Source: Desulfocapsa sp.
Lineage (GTDB): Bacteria; Desulfobacterota; Desulfobulbia; Desulfobulbales; Desulfocapsaceae
Length of the DNA stretch: 36,145 nucleotides
Assembly (NCBI GenBank): GCA_029935315.1
Contig: JAOZKN010000015.1
Span: 1 to 36,145 of the forward strand
Reading direction: 5' to 3'
Shown: one piece after another, positions 15,531 to 25,133 of the stretch
Layout: each line of letters opens with the position of its first letter
How positions within the stretch are numbered: the stretch's first letter is position 1
Notes under the pieces: generated by a model
The model's input: only the letters and a program-made list of their open reading frames with translations
The model's database searches: none
Told to the model about the DNA's origin: nothing
Made by a program: the position numbers and the translations under genes

Positions 15531-17191
15531 TACAGGAACGTCTTGAAAAAATAGTTGAGGCCTGCTTTGCCCAAGGGGTAGAGTCAGGGAGCTGGTCCGA
15601 TAAGGCTGCTGGTAAATACAGTATCGAAGTGCCCAAACGTGACGGGCAGGGAGACTTTTCTACCAATATGGCCATGGTTATGGCAGGAATGGAAAAAAAG
15701 AATCCCCGTGAAATTGCCAGCCAGGTTGTTGAGCTTCTTGGACAAGAGGATATAATAGAAAAACTTGAGATTGCAGGACCTGGTTTCGTGAATATTTTCC
15801 TGAAGCCGCAGGTCTGGCAGGATGTCTTACAACCTGTCCTTGACGCCGGTGCGGATTTTGGAAAGTCCAGTGTGGGGAAAGGGCGAAAGGTAATGGTGGA
15901 GTTTGTCAGTGCCAACCCCACCGGTCCTCTCAGTATTGGTCATGGCCGTCAGGCTATTCTTGGCGATTCCATTGCAAAACTTCTTGAAGCTACCGGACAT
16001 TCCGTTTATCGGGAATATTACTTTAATGATGCCGGTCGACAGATGCGTGTGCTTGGCCAGTCTACCAGGGCCAGGTATCTTGAATTGCTCAATAAAGAAT
16101 TCGAATTTCCTGAAGATGGGTACCAGGGGCAATATATCATGGATATCGCCCAGACCCTAATTGATGAAAAGGGTGAATCTCTGGTTGAGAATGATGATGT
16201 GCTGCCTTTTACCGAGAAAGCGGTTGAGTTAATTTTCAAGGATATTTCCTCCACCCTGGAGAGTATGGGGATACACTTTGATAATTATTTTAATGAACAC
16301 ACTCTCTATGATGATGGTCATATTGATTCTGTTGTCAAAGAACTTCGTGATAAAGGGCTGGTATATGAAAAAGATGGTGCAACCTGGTTTAAGACCACAG
16401 AGTTTGGTCATGAACAGGACAGGGTCATCATTAAGCAAACCGGAGAACCAACATATCGTCTCCCGGATATTGCCTATCATCGTCAAAAGTTTCGTCGGGA
16501 CTTCGACTGGCTGGTTGATGTGTTTGGTTCAGATCATATCGCAACTGTCCCCGACGTTCTGGCAGGAGTTGAGGCCCTTGGTTATGATCCAGGGAAAGTA
16601 ACCGTTGTGCTGCATCAGTTTGTGACCCTCACCAGAAACGGAAAACAGGTGAAGATGTCCACCAGAAAGGCGACCTTTGTCACCGTGGATGAATTACTTG
16701 AAATTGTTGGTCCAGATGTACTTCGTTTCTACTTTATGATGCGGAAAGCCGATAGCCAGCTGGAGTTTGATCTTGACCTGGCCACCAGCCAGGAGAAAGA
16801 GAATCCTGTTTATTATGTACAGTACGGCCATGCCCGAATCTGTTCGATCTTAAAGCGTGCAAAGGAAATGGGTCTGAGTCTCGACGATCCATTGAGTGCT
16901 GATTTGTCACTATTGGTGGAACCTGAGGAGTTACAACTGTTAAAACGTATTGCCTCTTTTCCTGAAGCCATAGAAGCAGCGGCCCTTGATCTGGCCCCCC
17001 ATCGTGCTATCTTTTTCCTTATGGAACTTGCAGGGGACTGGCATAGCTATTATAACAAGCACAAAGTTATTGATCCTGAAAATGTAAGTCAGGAGGTAAC
17101 TGATGCCAGATTATGTCTGGTACTTGCCATGCAGCAGGTGTTTAAAAATGGTCTGGAAATACTTGGGCTCACTGCACCTGAGCGAATGTAA
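15527..17191 (+). CDS. argS: Arginyl-tRNA synthetase
   Basis: A 554-residue class I synthetase. After the N-terminal ArgRS-specific domain comes the HIGH-type signature in A-N-P-T-G-P-L-S-I-G-H-G-R; the KMSK-type loop is K-M-S-T-R-K-A-T-F. The C-terminal anticodon-binding domain ends in the family's G-L-x-x-L-G-x-x-A-P-E-R-M. It charges tRNA-Arg in the cytoplasm. Its ATG overlaps the alr stop. Confidence 0.98.
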   Translation: MIQERLEKIVEACFAQGVESGSWSDKAAGKYSIEVPKRDGQGDFSTNMAMVMAGMEKKNPREIASQVVELLGQEDIIEKLEIAGPGFVNIFLKPQVWQDVLQPVLDAGADFGKSSVGKGRKVMVEFVSANPTGPLSIGHGRQAILGDSIAKLLEATGHSVYREYYFNDAGRQMRVLGQSTRARYLELLNKEFEFPEDGYQGQYIMDIAQTLIDEKGESLVENDDVLPFTEKAVELIFKDISSTLESMGIHFDNYFNEHTLYDDGHIDSVVKELRDKGLVYEKDGATWFKTTEFGHEQDRVIIKQTGEPTYRLPDIAYHRQKFRRDFDWLVDVFGSDHIATVPDVLAGVEALGYDPGKVTVVLHQFVTLTRNGKQVKMSTRKATFVTVDELLEIVGPDVLRFYFMMRKADSQLEFDLDLATSQEKENPVYYVQYGHARICSILKRAKEMGLSLDDPLSADLSLLVEPEELQLLKRIASFPEAIEAAALDLAPHRAIFFLMELAGDWHSYYNKHKVIDPENVSQEVTDARLCLVLAMQQVFKNGLEILGLTAPERM

Positions 17192-17216
17192 GGCGAAGGC
17201 CACCTGATTCACACTA

Positions 17217-17477
17217 ATGGCTACCAGAAAACGAAAAAAACCGGTACGGAAAGTAAAATTCCAATTGACCCGTAGTGGAATTGTCGGAATTGGAGTGGTG
17301 TTTTTCTGTATCTTTCTCTGGATGTTCCTTATTGGGGTCTGGGCTGGGCAGTCTTTGTTGTACCCTCCTGTATATAAAGAGAAAACCTTTGAAGGTGTTC
17401 GTGATAGCGGTGAGGGGAAGCAGATTCTTGATGTGATTCAGCTGGAAGCAAAAAAGAAAAAAAAGATGATTCATTAA
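17217..17477 (+). CDS. Small single-pass membrane protein
   Basis: An 86-residue protein with a very basic N terminus (R-K-R-K-K-P-V-R-K), one transmembrane helix at about residues 21-43 (I-V-G-I-G-V-V-F-F-C-I-F-L-W-M-F-L-I-G-V) and a short polar tail ending in a Lys cluster. In related bacteria argS is often followed by a SPOR-domain protein with a similar anchor; here no SPOR domain is present, so this could be a truncated relative. That comparison is from memory and is inference. It lies between argS (25 nt) and the acetyltransferase (1-nt overlap), so it belongs to the operon. Confidence 0.6.
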   Translation: MATRKRKKPVRKVKFQLTRSGIVGIGVVFFCIFLWMFLIGVWAGQSLLYPPVYKEKTFEGVRDSGEGKQILDVIQLEAKKKKKMIH

Positions 17478-17953
17478 TGAAAATCCGTAACGCCACCATG
17501 GGAGATGTGAAACAGATTCACACCCTCCTTAATTATTTTGCTGACAAAGGATTGCTTCTTGGCCGATCGTACAGCGCATTATATGACCAGTTGCGAGATT
17601 TTAAAGTATGCGCAAATGAAGACGATAAACTGGTCGGAGTGTGTGCGTTGCATATTATTTGGGACAATCTTGCCGAAATACGATCTCTGGCTGTGAGTGA
17701 AGAGGTGCAGGGAAAAAGCATAGGATTACAACTCGTGCGTGCCTGTCTTGAAGAAGCTGCAGAATTTGAGATTGATAAGGTCTTTACCCTGACCTATCAG
17801 GCCGGATTCTTCAGAAAGCAGGGCTTCCATGGCGTGGATAAAAGTGATCTTCCCCATAAAATCTGGAGTGATTGTATAAACTGCCCCAAATTTCCTGATT
17901 GTGATGAAGAAGCTCTACAGTGTTCCGTGAAAGATATTCTAACTAGAAACTGA
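17477..17953 (+). CDS. argA: GNAT N-acetyltransferase, probable short-form N-acetylglutamate synthase
   Basis: A 158-residue GNAT-fold protein. The N terminus (M-K-I-R-N-A-T-M-G-D-V-K-Q-I) and the acetyl-CoA loop region (E-V-Q-G-K-S-I-G-L-Q-L-V) are typical. The Y-Q-A-G-F-F-R-K-Q-G-F segment and the Cys-rich end (S-D-C-I-N-C-P-K-F-P-D-C) match the short ArgA-type proteins, which lack the amino-acid-kinase domain of E. coli ArgA. It would acetylate glutamate as the first arginine step. argJ, whose product can recycle the acetyl group, is present at 25134. The ATG shares one base with the preceding stop. Confidence 0.8.
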   Translation: MKIRNATMGDVKQIHTLLNYFADKGLLLGRSYSALYDQLRDFKVCANEDDKLVGVCALHIIWDNLAEIRSLAVSEEVQGKSIGLQLVRACLEEAAEFEIDKVFTLTYQAGFFRKQGFHGVDKSDLPHKIWSDCINCPKFPDCDEEALQCSVKDILTRN

Positions 17954-17994
17954 CCCAGGCGTGAGCCATTTACTTATTCGAGTGATTTGCTGAT

Positions 17995-20553
17995 ATGATA
18001 GGAAAAGTACTGACAAAAGTTTTTGGAAGCAAAAACGATAGAACTCTTAAACAGATTCAACCTCTGGTTAACAGAATTAATGAACTGGAAGATAGTGTTC
18101 TCTCTCTTGATGATGCAGCCCTGATTGCCAGGACTGCTGAGTTCCGCGAGCGTATTGCCAAGGGTGAAACCCTTGACCAAATTCTACCAGAGGCCTTTGC
18201 CACCATGCGTGAGGCTGCAAAACGCGTTCTTGGTGAGAGACACTATGATGTCCAGCTTGTTGGTGGCGTGATTCTTCATCAGGGACAGATTGCTGAGATG
18301 AAAACCGGTGAGGGAAAAACGTTAACTTCAACCCTTCCTGTGTATCTGAACGCTCTGGCCGGCAAAGGTGTACACCTTGTAACCGTTAACGATTATCTGG
18401 CAGCCCGAGATGCTGACTGGATGGGTGAGGTGTATAATTTTCTGGGCATGTCAGTTGGCAAGATCATCCATGATATGGAAGATGATCTTCGCCGGGATGC
18501 ATATAATGCCGATGTTACCTATGGAACCAATAACGAATTCGGTTTCGATTATCTGCGTGATAATATGAAATTTGAAAAGGCCGATTTTTGTCAGCGGGGA
18601 TTTAATTTTGCCATTGTGGATGAGGTCGATTCCATCCTCATTGATGAGGCGAGGACTCCACTGATTATATCCGGTCCTGCAGAGATATCCACAGAGATGT
18701 ATATGGACGTGGACAAAATAATGGGTGCTTTTAAGGCTGAAGAACACTACGAGGTTGACGAAAAAGCGAAGCAGGTTGCTCTTTCAGAAGAGGGTATAGC
18801 CCTTGGTGAAGAATTGCTTGGTGTTGATAACCTGTATGAGCCCGAATCCATCGAACAGCTCCATCATCTCAATCAGGCCCTGAAGGCGCACACTCTTTTT
18901 CAGCGTGACGTTGATTATCTCGTGCGCAATGGAGAGGTGGTAATCGTCGACGAATTCACCGGCCGGACCATGGAAGGACGTCGTTACAGTGACGGCCTGC
19001 ATCAGGCACTGGAAGCAAAAGAGCAGGTGAAGATTGAAAAAGAAAACCAGACCCTCGCCTCCATTACCTTTCAGAATTATTTTCGTATGTACGAAAAACT
19101 CTCCGGTATGACAGGTACTGCCGATACTGAGTCAGCAGAATTTAAAAAGATTTATGATCTGGATGTTGTCATAATGCCCACTAATATGCCAATGGTGCGA
19201 AAGGATTATGCCGACGTTATTTATAAAAATGTAGCTGCCAAAGATCGTGCCGTTGTTCAGGAAATTCAGGATCTTTACGAAAAAGGACAGCCTGTACTTG
19301 TCGGAACCATATCCATCGATGTTTCTGAAAAAATCTCGAACATGCTGAAGAAAGTTAAGGTTCCCCATGAAGTCCTGAATGCAAAACAACATGACAGAGA
19401 AGCAGAAATTGTCGCCAATGCCGGGCAATACGGCAAGGTAACCATTGCCACTAATATGGCCGGTCGTGGAACAGATATTAAACTGACTGATGAGTCTAAA
19501 GAAGCTGGTGGCCTTCATATTCTCGGCACATCGCGACACGAATCGCGGCGTATTGACAACCAGCTCCGGGGGCGTTCAGGCCGTCAGGGAGATCCGGGTT
19601 CCTCCAGGTTCTTCCTCTCCCTGGAAGATGATCTACTCCGTATCTTTGGCTCTGGCCGTATTTCTGGAATTATGGATAAACTCGGCATGGAGGAAGATGA
19701 GCCCATCGAGCATAATCTGATTTCCAAGGCCATTGAGAACGCACAGCGAAAAGTTGAGGGACATAACTTTGATATTCGTAAACATCTGCTTGAGTATGAT
19801 GATGTTATGAATAAACAGCGTGAAGTTATCTATCGTCAGCGCCGCGAAGTGCTGTCTGGTGAAGATCTCAGTGAAGCGATTCAGGAAATGATAGGGGCTC
19901 AGGTTGAAGTGATCGTTGCTGAATTTGCCAACGAACGCCTTGCCTCGGAAGACTGGGACTGGGATGGTTTTGATGAGCAGATGCTGGGGCTCTTTCATAT
20001 TCAGACAGATTGGAATGAGGAAGATAAATCCGGTATGAACACTGAAACCTTCAGAGAGAAGATTAACGGCTATGTGCTTGACCACTACAAAGAGCAGGAA
20101 CAGGAGAACGGGGAAGATACCCAGCGCCATCTTGAACGTATTATTCTGCTGCAGACCGTAGATAGTCTCTGGAAAGATCACCTCTTATCCATGGATCATT
20201 TGAAGCAGGGCATCGGGCTACGTGGGTATGGCCAGAAAAACCCGCTGGATGAGTATAAAAAGGAAGGCTACAATCTTTTCCTGAATATGGTTGAGATGGT
20301 TAAAGACCAAACGGTAAAAACCCTAATGCGTGTTCGTATTGTGCAGGAAGATGATGTCGAACGTCTGGAAGAAGAGCGGCGTCAACGTCAGCTTCAGCAG
20401 CAGGAACAGGCAAAGTTGAATCAGGGCGCAGCCGGTGAAGAGGCTCCTGCACAACAACCTGAAAAACGCGAAGGGGACAAAGTTGGTCGAAATGCTCCCT
20501 GTCCTTGCGGGTCTGGTAAGAAATACAAAAAATGTTGCGGCAGGCCTAACTGA
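17995..20553 (+). CDS. secA: Preprotein translocase ATPase SecA
   Basis: An 852-residue SecA. Visible are Walker A (M-K-T-G-E-G-K-T), Walker B/DEAD-like [12 protein letters not shown], the second motor domain (N-M-A-G-R-G-T-D-I and [10 protein letters not shown]), the scaffold and wing domains, a Q/E-rich linker, and a C-terminal zinc motif ([13 protein letters not shown]) that binds SecB or ribosomes. It drives post-translational export through SecYEG. The start has only a weak upstream purine stretch but matches the family N terminus. A bidirectional hairpin follows. Confidence 0.98.
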   Translation: MIGKVLTKVFGSKNDRTLKQIQPLVNRINELEDSVLSLDDAALIARTAEFRERIAKGETLDQILPEAFATMREAAKRVLGERHYDVQLVGGVILHQGQIAEMKTGEGKTLTSTLPVYLNALAGKGVHLVTVNDYLAARDADWMGEVYNFLGMSVGKIIHDMEDDLRRDAYNADVTYGTNNEFGFDYLRDNMKFEKADFCQRGFNFAIVDEVDSILIDEARTPLIISGPAEISTEMYMDVDKIMGAFKAEEHYEVDEKAKQVALSEEGIALGEELLGVDNLYEPESIEQLHHLNQALKAHTLFQRDVDYLVRNGEVVIVDEFTGRTMEGRRYSDGLHQALEAKEQVKIEKENQTLASITFQNYFRMYEKLSGMTGTADTESAEFKKIYDLDVVIMPTNMPMVRKDYADVIYKNVAAKDRAVVQEIQDLYEKGQPVLVGTISIDVSEKISNMLKKVKVPHEVLNAKQHDREAEIVANAGQYGKVTIATNMAGRGTDIKLTDESKEAGGLHILGTSRHESRRIDNQLRGRSGRQGDPGSSRFFLSLEDDLLRIFGSGRISGIMDKLGMEEDEPIEHNLISKAIENAQRKVEGHNFDIRKHLLEYDDVMNKQREVIYRQRREVLSGEDLSEAIQEMIGAQVEVIVAEFANERLASEDWDWDGFDEQMLGLFHIQTDWNEEDKSGMNTETFREKINGYVLDHYKEQEQENGEDTQRHLERIILLQTVDSLWKDHLLSMDHLKQGIGLRGYGQKNPLDEYKKEGYNLFLNMVEMVKDQTVKTLMRVRIVQEDDVERLEEERRQRQLQQQEQAKLNQGAAGEEAPAQQPEKREGDKVGRNAPCPCGSGKKYKKCCGRPN

Positions 20554-20583
20554 GTTAACACCATATCTGGATAAATCAGACCT

Positions 20584-20622
20584 GAAATCCTGCACTGTAA
20601 TAAACTACAGGTGCAGGATTTC
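20584..20622. terminator. Bidirectional hairpin between secA and ppk2
   Basis: A 12-bp perfect stem (GAAATCCTGCAC 20584-20595 with its complement 20611-20622), extended inside by five more pairs past a single bulge. No long T-run follows on either strand. It stands between convergent genes. Confidence 0.65.
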
Positions 20623-20651
20623 GTATTGAACAGTTTCAGGTTTCCCTCTTA

Positions 20652-21572
20652 CTATCCGTGCAATTTCTCCGGGTTCATCAAGTGCCGTTCCATGTGTTTG
20701 AGTTCGTCAATTCCGGAAACAATGATTTTAGGATCAGAGAGCAGATGTTTTGCTGAAATTTTATTCTCATAGTCCATTTTGGAAAGAATATGTTTAATAC
20801 AGTTGATTCTTGCCGTCTTCTTCACATCGGAGCGTATAATAGTCCAGGGAGCTATTGTGCGGTTGGTTTCCGATAACATCTGGAATTTACGGACGGAGTA
20901 TTCGTTCCAGTACTTTTGGGCAAGGTTATCAACAGGAGAGAGTTTGTACTGTTTGAGCGGATCTTCTTTTCGGGCGTCAAAGCGTTCTTTCTGTACATCC
21001 TTTGAAACAGAAAAATAGAATTTGAATAACTTGATACCATCTTTTACCAGTAACTCCTCGAGCATGGGGACATCTTTTAAAAAACGTTTGTTTTGCACAT
21101 CGGTACAGAAATTCATTACCGGTTCGACCATGGCACGGTTATACCAGCTGCGATCAAAAAGTACCATTTCACCAGCTGCTGGTAAATGTGGTGTGTAGCG
21201 CTGAAAATACCACTGGCTGCTTTCTGTCTCATTTGGCTTAGTCAGGGCAACAATACGGGTATTTCGAGGGTTCAGGTTGGCGGTGATACGTTTTATTGTC
21301 CCACCTTTTCCTGCTGCATCACGGCCTTCGAAGATCATCAGCATTCGTTCACCACTTGCCTGCATATGACGTTGCAATTTCATTAATTCGATCTGCAGGC
21401 TGCGTAGTTCTGCTTCATAGGCCAGGTGCCAATTCTTCACACACACTGCAGTTTTCCCTTTTCCGGGTTTTCTTCCTTCGTTTCTTGATGCGGTTCCTTC
21501 AAGAAGCTTAATTTTTTTACAACTAATCTGTTTTTGGGGCTTATTTTTCTTTTTGTTTTTATTGTCAGACAT
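20652..21572 (-). CDS. ppk2: Polyphosphate kinase 2 (first of two tandem paralogues)
   Basis: A 306-residue PPK2 (P-loop kinase). A Lys-rich N terminus of ~40 residues precedes the core. Walker A is G-R-D-A-A-G-K-G-G-T-I, the Walker B-type segment is L-F-D-R-S-W-Y-N-R-A-M-V-E-P-V-M, and the lid carries R-F-D-A-R and D-P-L-K-Q-Y-K-L-S. PPK2 enzymes transfer phosphate between polyphosphate and nucleotides; whether this one favours NDPs or NMPs cannot be told. GGGAG precedes the ATG. It follows the second PPK2 gene by 74 nt on the same strand. Confidence 0.95.
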   Translation of the reverse strand: MSDNKNKKKNKPQKQISCKKIKLLEGTASRNEGRKPGKGKTAVCVKNWHLAYEAELRSLQIELMKLQRHMQASGERMLMIFEGRDAAGKGGTIKRITANLNPRNTRIVALTKPNETESSQWYFQRYTPHLPAAGEMVLFDRSWYNRAMVEPVMNFCTDVQNKRFLKDVPMLEELLVKDGIKLFKFYFSVSKDVQKERFDARKEDPLKQYKLSPVDNLAQKYWNEYSVRKFQMLSETNRTIAPWTIIRSDVKKTARINCIKHILSKMDYENKISAKHLLSDPKIIVSGIDELKHMERHLMNPEKLHG

Positions 21573-21646
21573 ATGGAACTCCCGGGAAAAAGATAAAGGA
21601 ATAAAAAATAATTACATAGGGTAAATAATGGGCGCAAGTTCACCTG

Positions 21647-22615
21647 TCAGCTTAACGGCACACCATATTGTTTTTTCTGTTTTTTCATGAGTTTCAATTC
21701 ACGTTTACCTTCAATAACGATGTCGTCGTCTACCTTAAAGGAGAGACTCCTGCTGCGTCCCCTATATTTAGTAGAGTTCAGAATAAGTTTCATTGTCTCT
21801 CTTCTTGCCATATGTTTATCGTCAGAGCGAATAATATACCATTTAGAGGTGTCAGTGTGCGTTTTTTGGAGGAGGATTTTTTTCTTTTTGGTGAATTCAT
21901 CCCACAGGTTTTGCGCCTGCAGATCTACTTCGCTGAGTTTCCATTGTCTGAGAGGATCATTCTGCCGGCGTTCAAAGCGTTTAGCCTGTTCCTCTTTACT
22001 CACAGAAAAATAGAGTTTTAGGAGGATGGTTTTCCCGGCATCAAAGATAAAGTTCTCCTCGTAGGTTGTTACTTTCTTCAAGAAACGTAAGTATTGAGCC
22101 TTGGTACAAAACCCCATTACAGGCTCTACCATTGCACGATTATACCAGCTCCGATCAAAGAGAACGATTTCACCTGCATGGGGAAAACGTTCAATATAAC
22201 GTTTCATATGCAGTTCACTTTTTTGTAAGTCGTTGGGCTTTCCAAGTGCTTCAACCCGGTAATGTTTTTCGTTCATATAACGGGTAACACGCCGGATTGT
22301 CCCGCCTTTACCGGACGCGTCGCGACCATCAAAGAGGATGATCATTTTTTTGCCAGTTTTTTCAAGGTGGGCTTGCATCTTGATCAGTTCAGCCTGGTAG
22401 GGTTTCAGCTCCTCAGAGTTGTAATATTTGAGAAGGGTTGCTTCAACAATTTCTTCTTTGTGTCTGTCCTTTAAAATAGTAAGGATTTTTCTGCTTTTTT
22501 CTGTAGGCGCGTGCGTCTTGAAATTTTTGTCAAGTTTGTGCACAACTTTACGAATGATTGCAGTGCTTCCAAGATGCTCTGCCTGAGAGCTGGTTTTTTT
22601 CTTTTTGGGTCCCAT
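21647..22615 (-). CDS. ppk2: Polyphosphate kinase 2 (second tandem paralogue)
   Basis: A 322-residue PPK2 upstream of, and on the same strand as, its paralogue. The N-terminal extension is longer and basic. The core has Walker A G-R-D-A-S-G-K-G-G-T-I, an identical L-F-D-R-S-W-Y-N-R-A-M-V-E-P-V-M block, and a lid with R-F-E-R-R and D-P-L-R-Q-W-K-L-S. Outside these blocks the two proteins differ widely, so the duplication is old or one copy was acquired. Different nucleotide preference is possible. GGTGAG lies before the ATG. Confidence 0.95.
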   Translation of the reverse strand: MGPKKKKTSSQAEHLGSTAIIRKVVHKLDKNFKTHAPTEKSRKILTILKDRHKEEIVEATLLKYYNSEELKPYQAELIKMQAHLEKTGKKMIILFDGRDASGKGGTIRRVTRYMNEKHYRVEALGKPNDLQKSELHMKRYIERFPHAGEIVLFDRSWYNRAMVEPVMGFCTKAQYLRFLKKVTTYEENFIFDAGKTILLKLYFSVSKEEQAKRFERRQNDPLRQWKLSEVDLQAQNLWDEFTKKKKILLQKTHTDTSKWYIIRSDDKHMARRETMKLILNSTKYRGRSRSLSFKVDDDIVIEGKRELKLMKKQKKQYGVPLS

Positions 22616-22633
22616 AATTTAACTCACCAATGA

Positions 22634-22700
22634 TGGCATCGTAAAAACTAATTACCTGTTTCGTAAGCCATCTTACATTTAACCTTTTTAGGCGTTTATC
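22634..22700. repeat. Possible diverged relative of the 9149 inverted repeat
   Basis: GATGGC near 22632 and GCCATC near 22667 form the outer arms of an imperfect hairpin, and the sequence running right from AAGCCATCTTA (about 22664) resembles the right arm of the 9149-9221 element in reverse complement for roughly 35 bases. It lies in the promoter region of the second ppk2 gene. The match was judged by eye. Confidence 0.35.
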
Positions 22701-22783
22701 AACTTTGAATGTTTCTCTTTATTTAGGGTAGCAGAATGCTAAGGGAAAGATCAACTGATTTTCGTATTAAAATTGCAGCAGGC

Positions 22784-23500
22784 CTAATTCAGTTTTTTCC
22801 CCAGCTGATACATTTTTTGATAAATTTTCGGTAGTTTTTGTCTGCCAAGTTCTTTGGTTGTCTCATCAATAAAATAGGGGATCCTGTAGTGGGTAATGTT
22901 CATTTCCAGATCGTTCAACGACAATACAGCGCAAGAACTGGCAGGGTTTGAGTCAAACATACGACCAACACTGCCGGGATTGATAAAATGCGTGTCTCCT
23001 ACTTGTTTATGATAGGGCATATGTGAGTGTCCTGTAACAATAACAGGGCATGGGCAGCAGGATGCGAGTTCTCTAAAACGTGTTAATTCCGTATCTGGAA
23101 AGAGAAATTCGTTGGGGTGCTCAGGACTTCCGTGATAGAGGCAGATGTCCGAAAATTTCGTATGCAGTATATATGATTTTTTGAGGGAACAGAGATATGT
23201 GCTGGATTGTAAATCCAATTGATTAGCCGTCCATGTATACATGATTCGTTTCTCTGGTTTGTTGGGCTTTTTAAAGCTTTTGCCACGAAGAAGCTTTTTT
23301 ACTTTTCTGTCTGTGTTACCAACAATAGAGTATACCTTATTGGCTTCAAGCCAGTGCAGTGTTTCGTTGGGGAAGGGGCCATAGACCAGAGAATCACCAC
23401 AATTACAGATGGCATCAAAGGATGCTTCCCTAAAATGGGTAATAATTGCCTTCAGTGCCGGGAAGTTGCCATGGATATCTGAAAGGAGGAGGATTCTCAT
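22784..23500 (-). CDS. YfcE-type metallophosphoesterase
   Basis: A 238-residue calcineurin-like phosphoesterase. The metal ligands are in D-I-H-G-N (residues 7-11), G-D-S-L-V-Y-G-P, V-G-N-T-D and the late V-T-G-H-S-H-M-P, followed by N-P-G-S-V-G. YfcE-like enzymes hydrolyse phosphodiesters in vitro; their physiological substrate is unknown. It starts 6 nt after the stop of the cardiolipin synthase gene on the same strand, so the two are one operon. Confidence 0.9.
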   Translation of the reverse strand: MRILLLSDIHGNFPALKAIITHFREASFDAICNCGDSLVYGPFPNETLHWLEANKVYSIVGNTDRKVKKLLRGKSFKKPNKPEKRIMYTWTANQLDLQSSTYLCSLKKSYILHTKFSDICLYHGSPEHPNEFLFPDTELTRFRELASCCPCPVIVTGHSHMPYHKQVGDTHFINPGSVGRMFDSNPASSCAVLSLNDLEMNITHYRIPYFIDETTKELGRQKLPKIYQKMYQLGKKLN

Positions 23501-23506
23501 TCCGGC

Positions 23507-25012
23507 TTACAGTAGTGGGCTGATAATAAGAGCAGCATTTTCAAGGAAGCGCACCTTGAAGTTTCGGTTATTCAGTTGCTCAAGGGTAAGGGGCGAAGAA
23601 CTGAGCTCATATTCTGCCTGCATTTGCCGCAGTTCTTTGGTGAATTTTTGATTGTAAATAAAGAGGGTGGCTTCAAAATTAAGCCAGAAACTGCGCATAT
23701 CAATATTCACCGAACCAAAAAGAGCAAACGTATCATCTACAGTGATTGTTTTAGAGTGCAGTAAACCGCCCTTGAACAGTTTAATAGTGATTCCACTCTC
23801 AAGCATATTTTCAAAACGTGCATAGCTTGCATAATGGACAAGTTTCGAATCGTTTTTTTCGGGGATGATAATGCGAACATCTACACCACGACGGGCTGCA
23901 GACTGAAGAGCCGTAAGAATCGACTCATCCGGAACGAAGTAAGGCGTGGTCAGGGTAATATGATTCCTGGACGCATAGATGGTAGTGAGGAGCAGCTGGT
24001 GAATTGATTCCTGCAAAAAAGAAGGCCCGGAAGGTACAAGTTGTACAGGAATATCACCAGCCCTTGACTGGTGATTAATGTCAGCAATGGAACGGACGTG
24101 TTGAATGCCCTCATTCAGTGATCGGGAATCTATTTCCTTCCGGTCTGTTTCAAGGAACCAGTCACTGATAAAGGTTCCGGCTAATGCTTCAACAACGGGT
24201 CCCTGAATACGAACCATTGAATCAATCCATTGGCCAACCCCTGAGTCCTGTTTGAAAAAACGCGGATCAACCATATTCTGGCTGCCGGTGTAGGCAATTT
24301 TACCATCAATGACCACGATTTTACGATGGTTTCGAATATCTATGCGTACAAAAAGAGCTTTAAAAAAACCAGCGGGTAAGGATTCAAGAACTCGTACCCC
24401 CGCAGTACGCAGGGTCTGAATCTGTCTTCCCCGTAAAAAAATCTTTGAGCCAATGCTGTCCACAAGAATGCGACAGGTCACCCCCCGTTTTGCTGCACGA
24501 ATAACTGCCGCAACAACATCGTCGGTAGTACCCCCTTTATGCCAGATATAAAATTGCAGATGACAAGTGGATTTTGCAGCATCAATATCACTGATAATGG
24601 TACGGATAAATTTTTCGGGTTTTTCTATAAGCTCAAGAGCGTTGCCGTCCATTGCGGGGATACCAACAATACTATCGGCCTGCTTGTGGATAGGTTCGAG
24701 TTCAGGGGAGAGGGTGGACCAGTTGACAGGCGCAATGTTACGAAGTGATGCTATCCAGCTGTGGTAATGGCCTAAGGCTTCCTGTGCCCGCCTGGCTCTG
24801 GTGTCACCTATCCTGTTTTCACCAAAGAGCAGATACACAAATGCTCCGAGAAAGGGGACCAGGAGTATGATAATCAGCCAGGCCAGGGTTACTCCATATT
24901 GGCGTTGACGCATTATTACCCTGACGCAGAGACCAAACCGAATAAGTAGATCTGCCAGTGGGATGAAGACAGCAAGAAAGTAATTTCCAAAATGTAAAGT
25001 CTCTGTTTCCAT
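23507..25012 (-). CDS. cls: Cardiolipin synthase (phospholipase D family)
   Basis: A 501-residue membrane protein with two N-terminal hydrophobic helices (residues about 9-32 and 41-63) and two HKD catalytic motifs: H-R-K-I-V-V-I-D-G in the first half and H-S-K-T-I-T-V-D in the second, each followed by a G-S-x-N segment. This is the bacterial Cls layout, in which two phosphatidylglycerols, or a related pair, are condensed to cardiolipin. It is the first gene of a two-gene unit with the phosphoesterase. The upstream region is shared with the divergent argJ. Confidence 0.95.
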   Translation of the reverse strand: METETLHFGNYFLAVFIPLADLLIRFGLCVRVIMRQRQYGVTLAWLIIILLVPFLGAFVYLLFGENRIGDTRARRAQEALGHYHSWIASLRNIAPVNWSTLSPELEPIHKQADSIVGIPAMDGNALELIEKPEKFIRTIISDIDAAKSTCHLQFYIWHKGGTTDDVVAAVIRAAKRGVTCRILVDSIGSKIFLRGRQIQTLRTAGVRVLESLPAGFFKALFVRIDIRNHRKIVVIDGKIAYTGSQNMVDPRFFKQDSGVGQWIDSMVRIQGPVVEALAGTFISDWFLETDRKEIDSRSLNEGIQHVRSIADINHQSRAGDIPVQLVPSGPSFLQESIHQLLLTTIYASRNHITLTTPYFVPDESILTALQSAARRGVDVRIIIPEKNDSKLVHYASYARFENMLESGITIKLFKGGLLHSKTITVDDTFALFGSVNIDMRSFWLNFEATLFIYNQKFTKELRQMQAEYELSSSPLTLEQLNNRNFKVRFLENAALIISPLL

Positions 25013-25133
25013 TGTAAGCTCAGTTTACACTGCTCTCTTAAAATGTAAAAGGGCTTATTTTTCACTGGCATTAATCATTCTTAGAATGCTACTATGCAGG
25101 TTTTAAGGTATTAATTTTCTAAGGATAAAAGAA

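Noticed and set aside
25077-25087. Palindrome ATTCTTAGAAT before argJ as an ArgR box
   Set aside because: It is shorter than and does not follow the usual 18-bp ARG box; it could be a chance palindrome.
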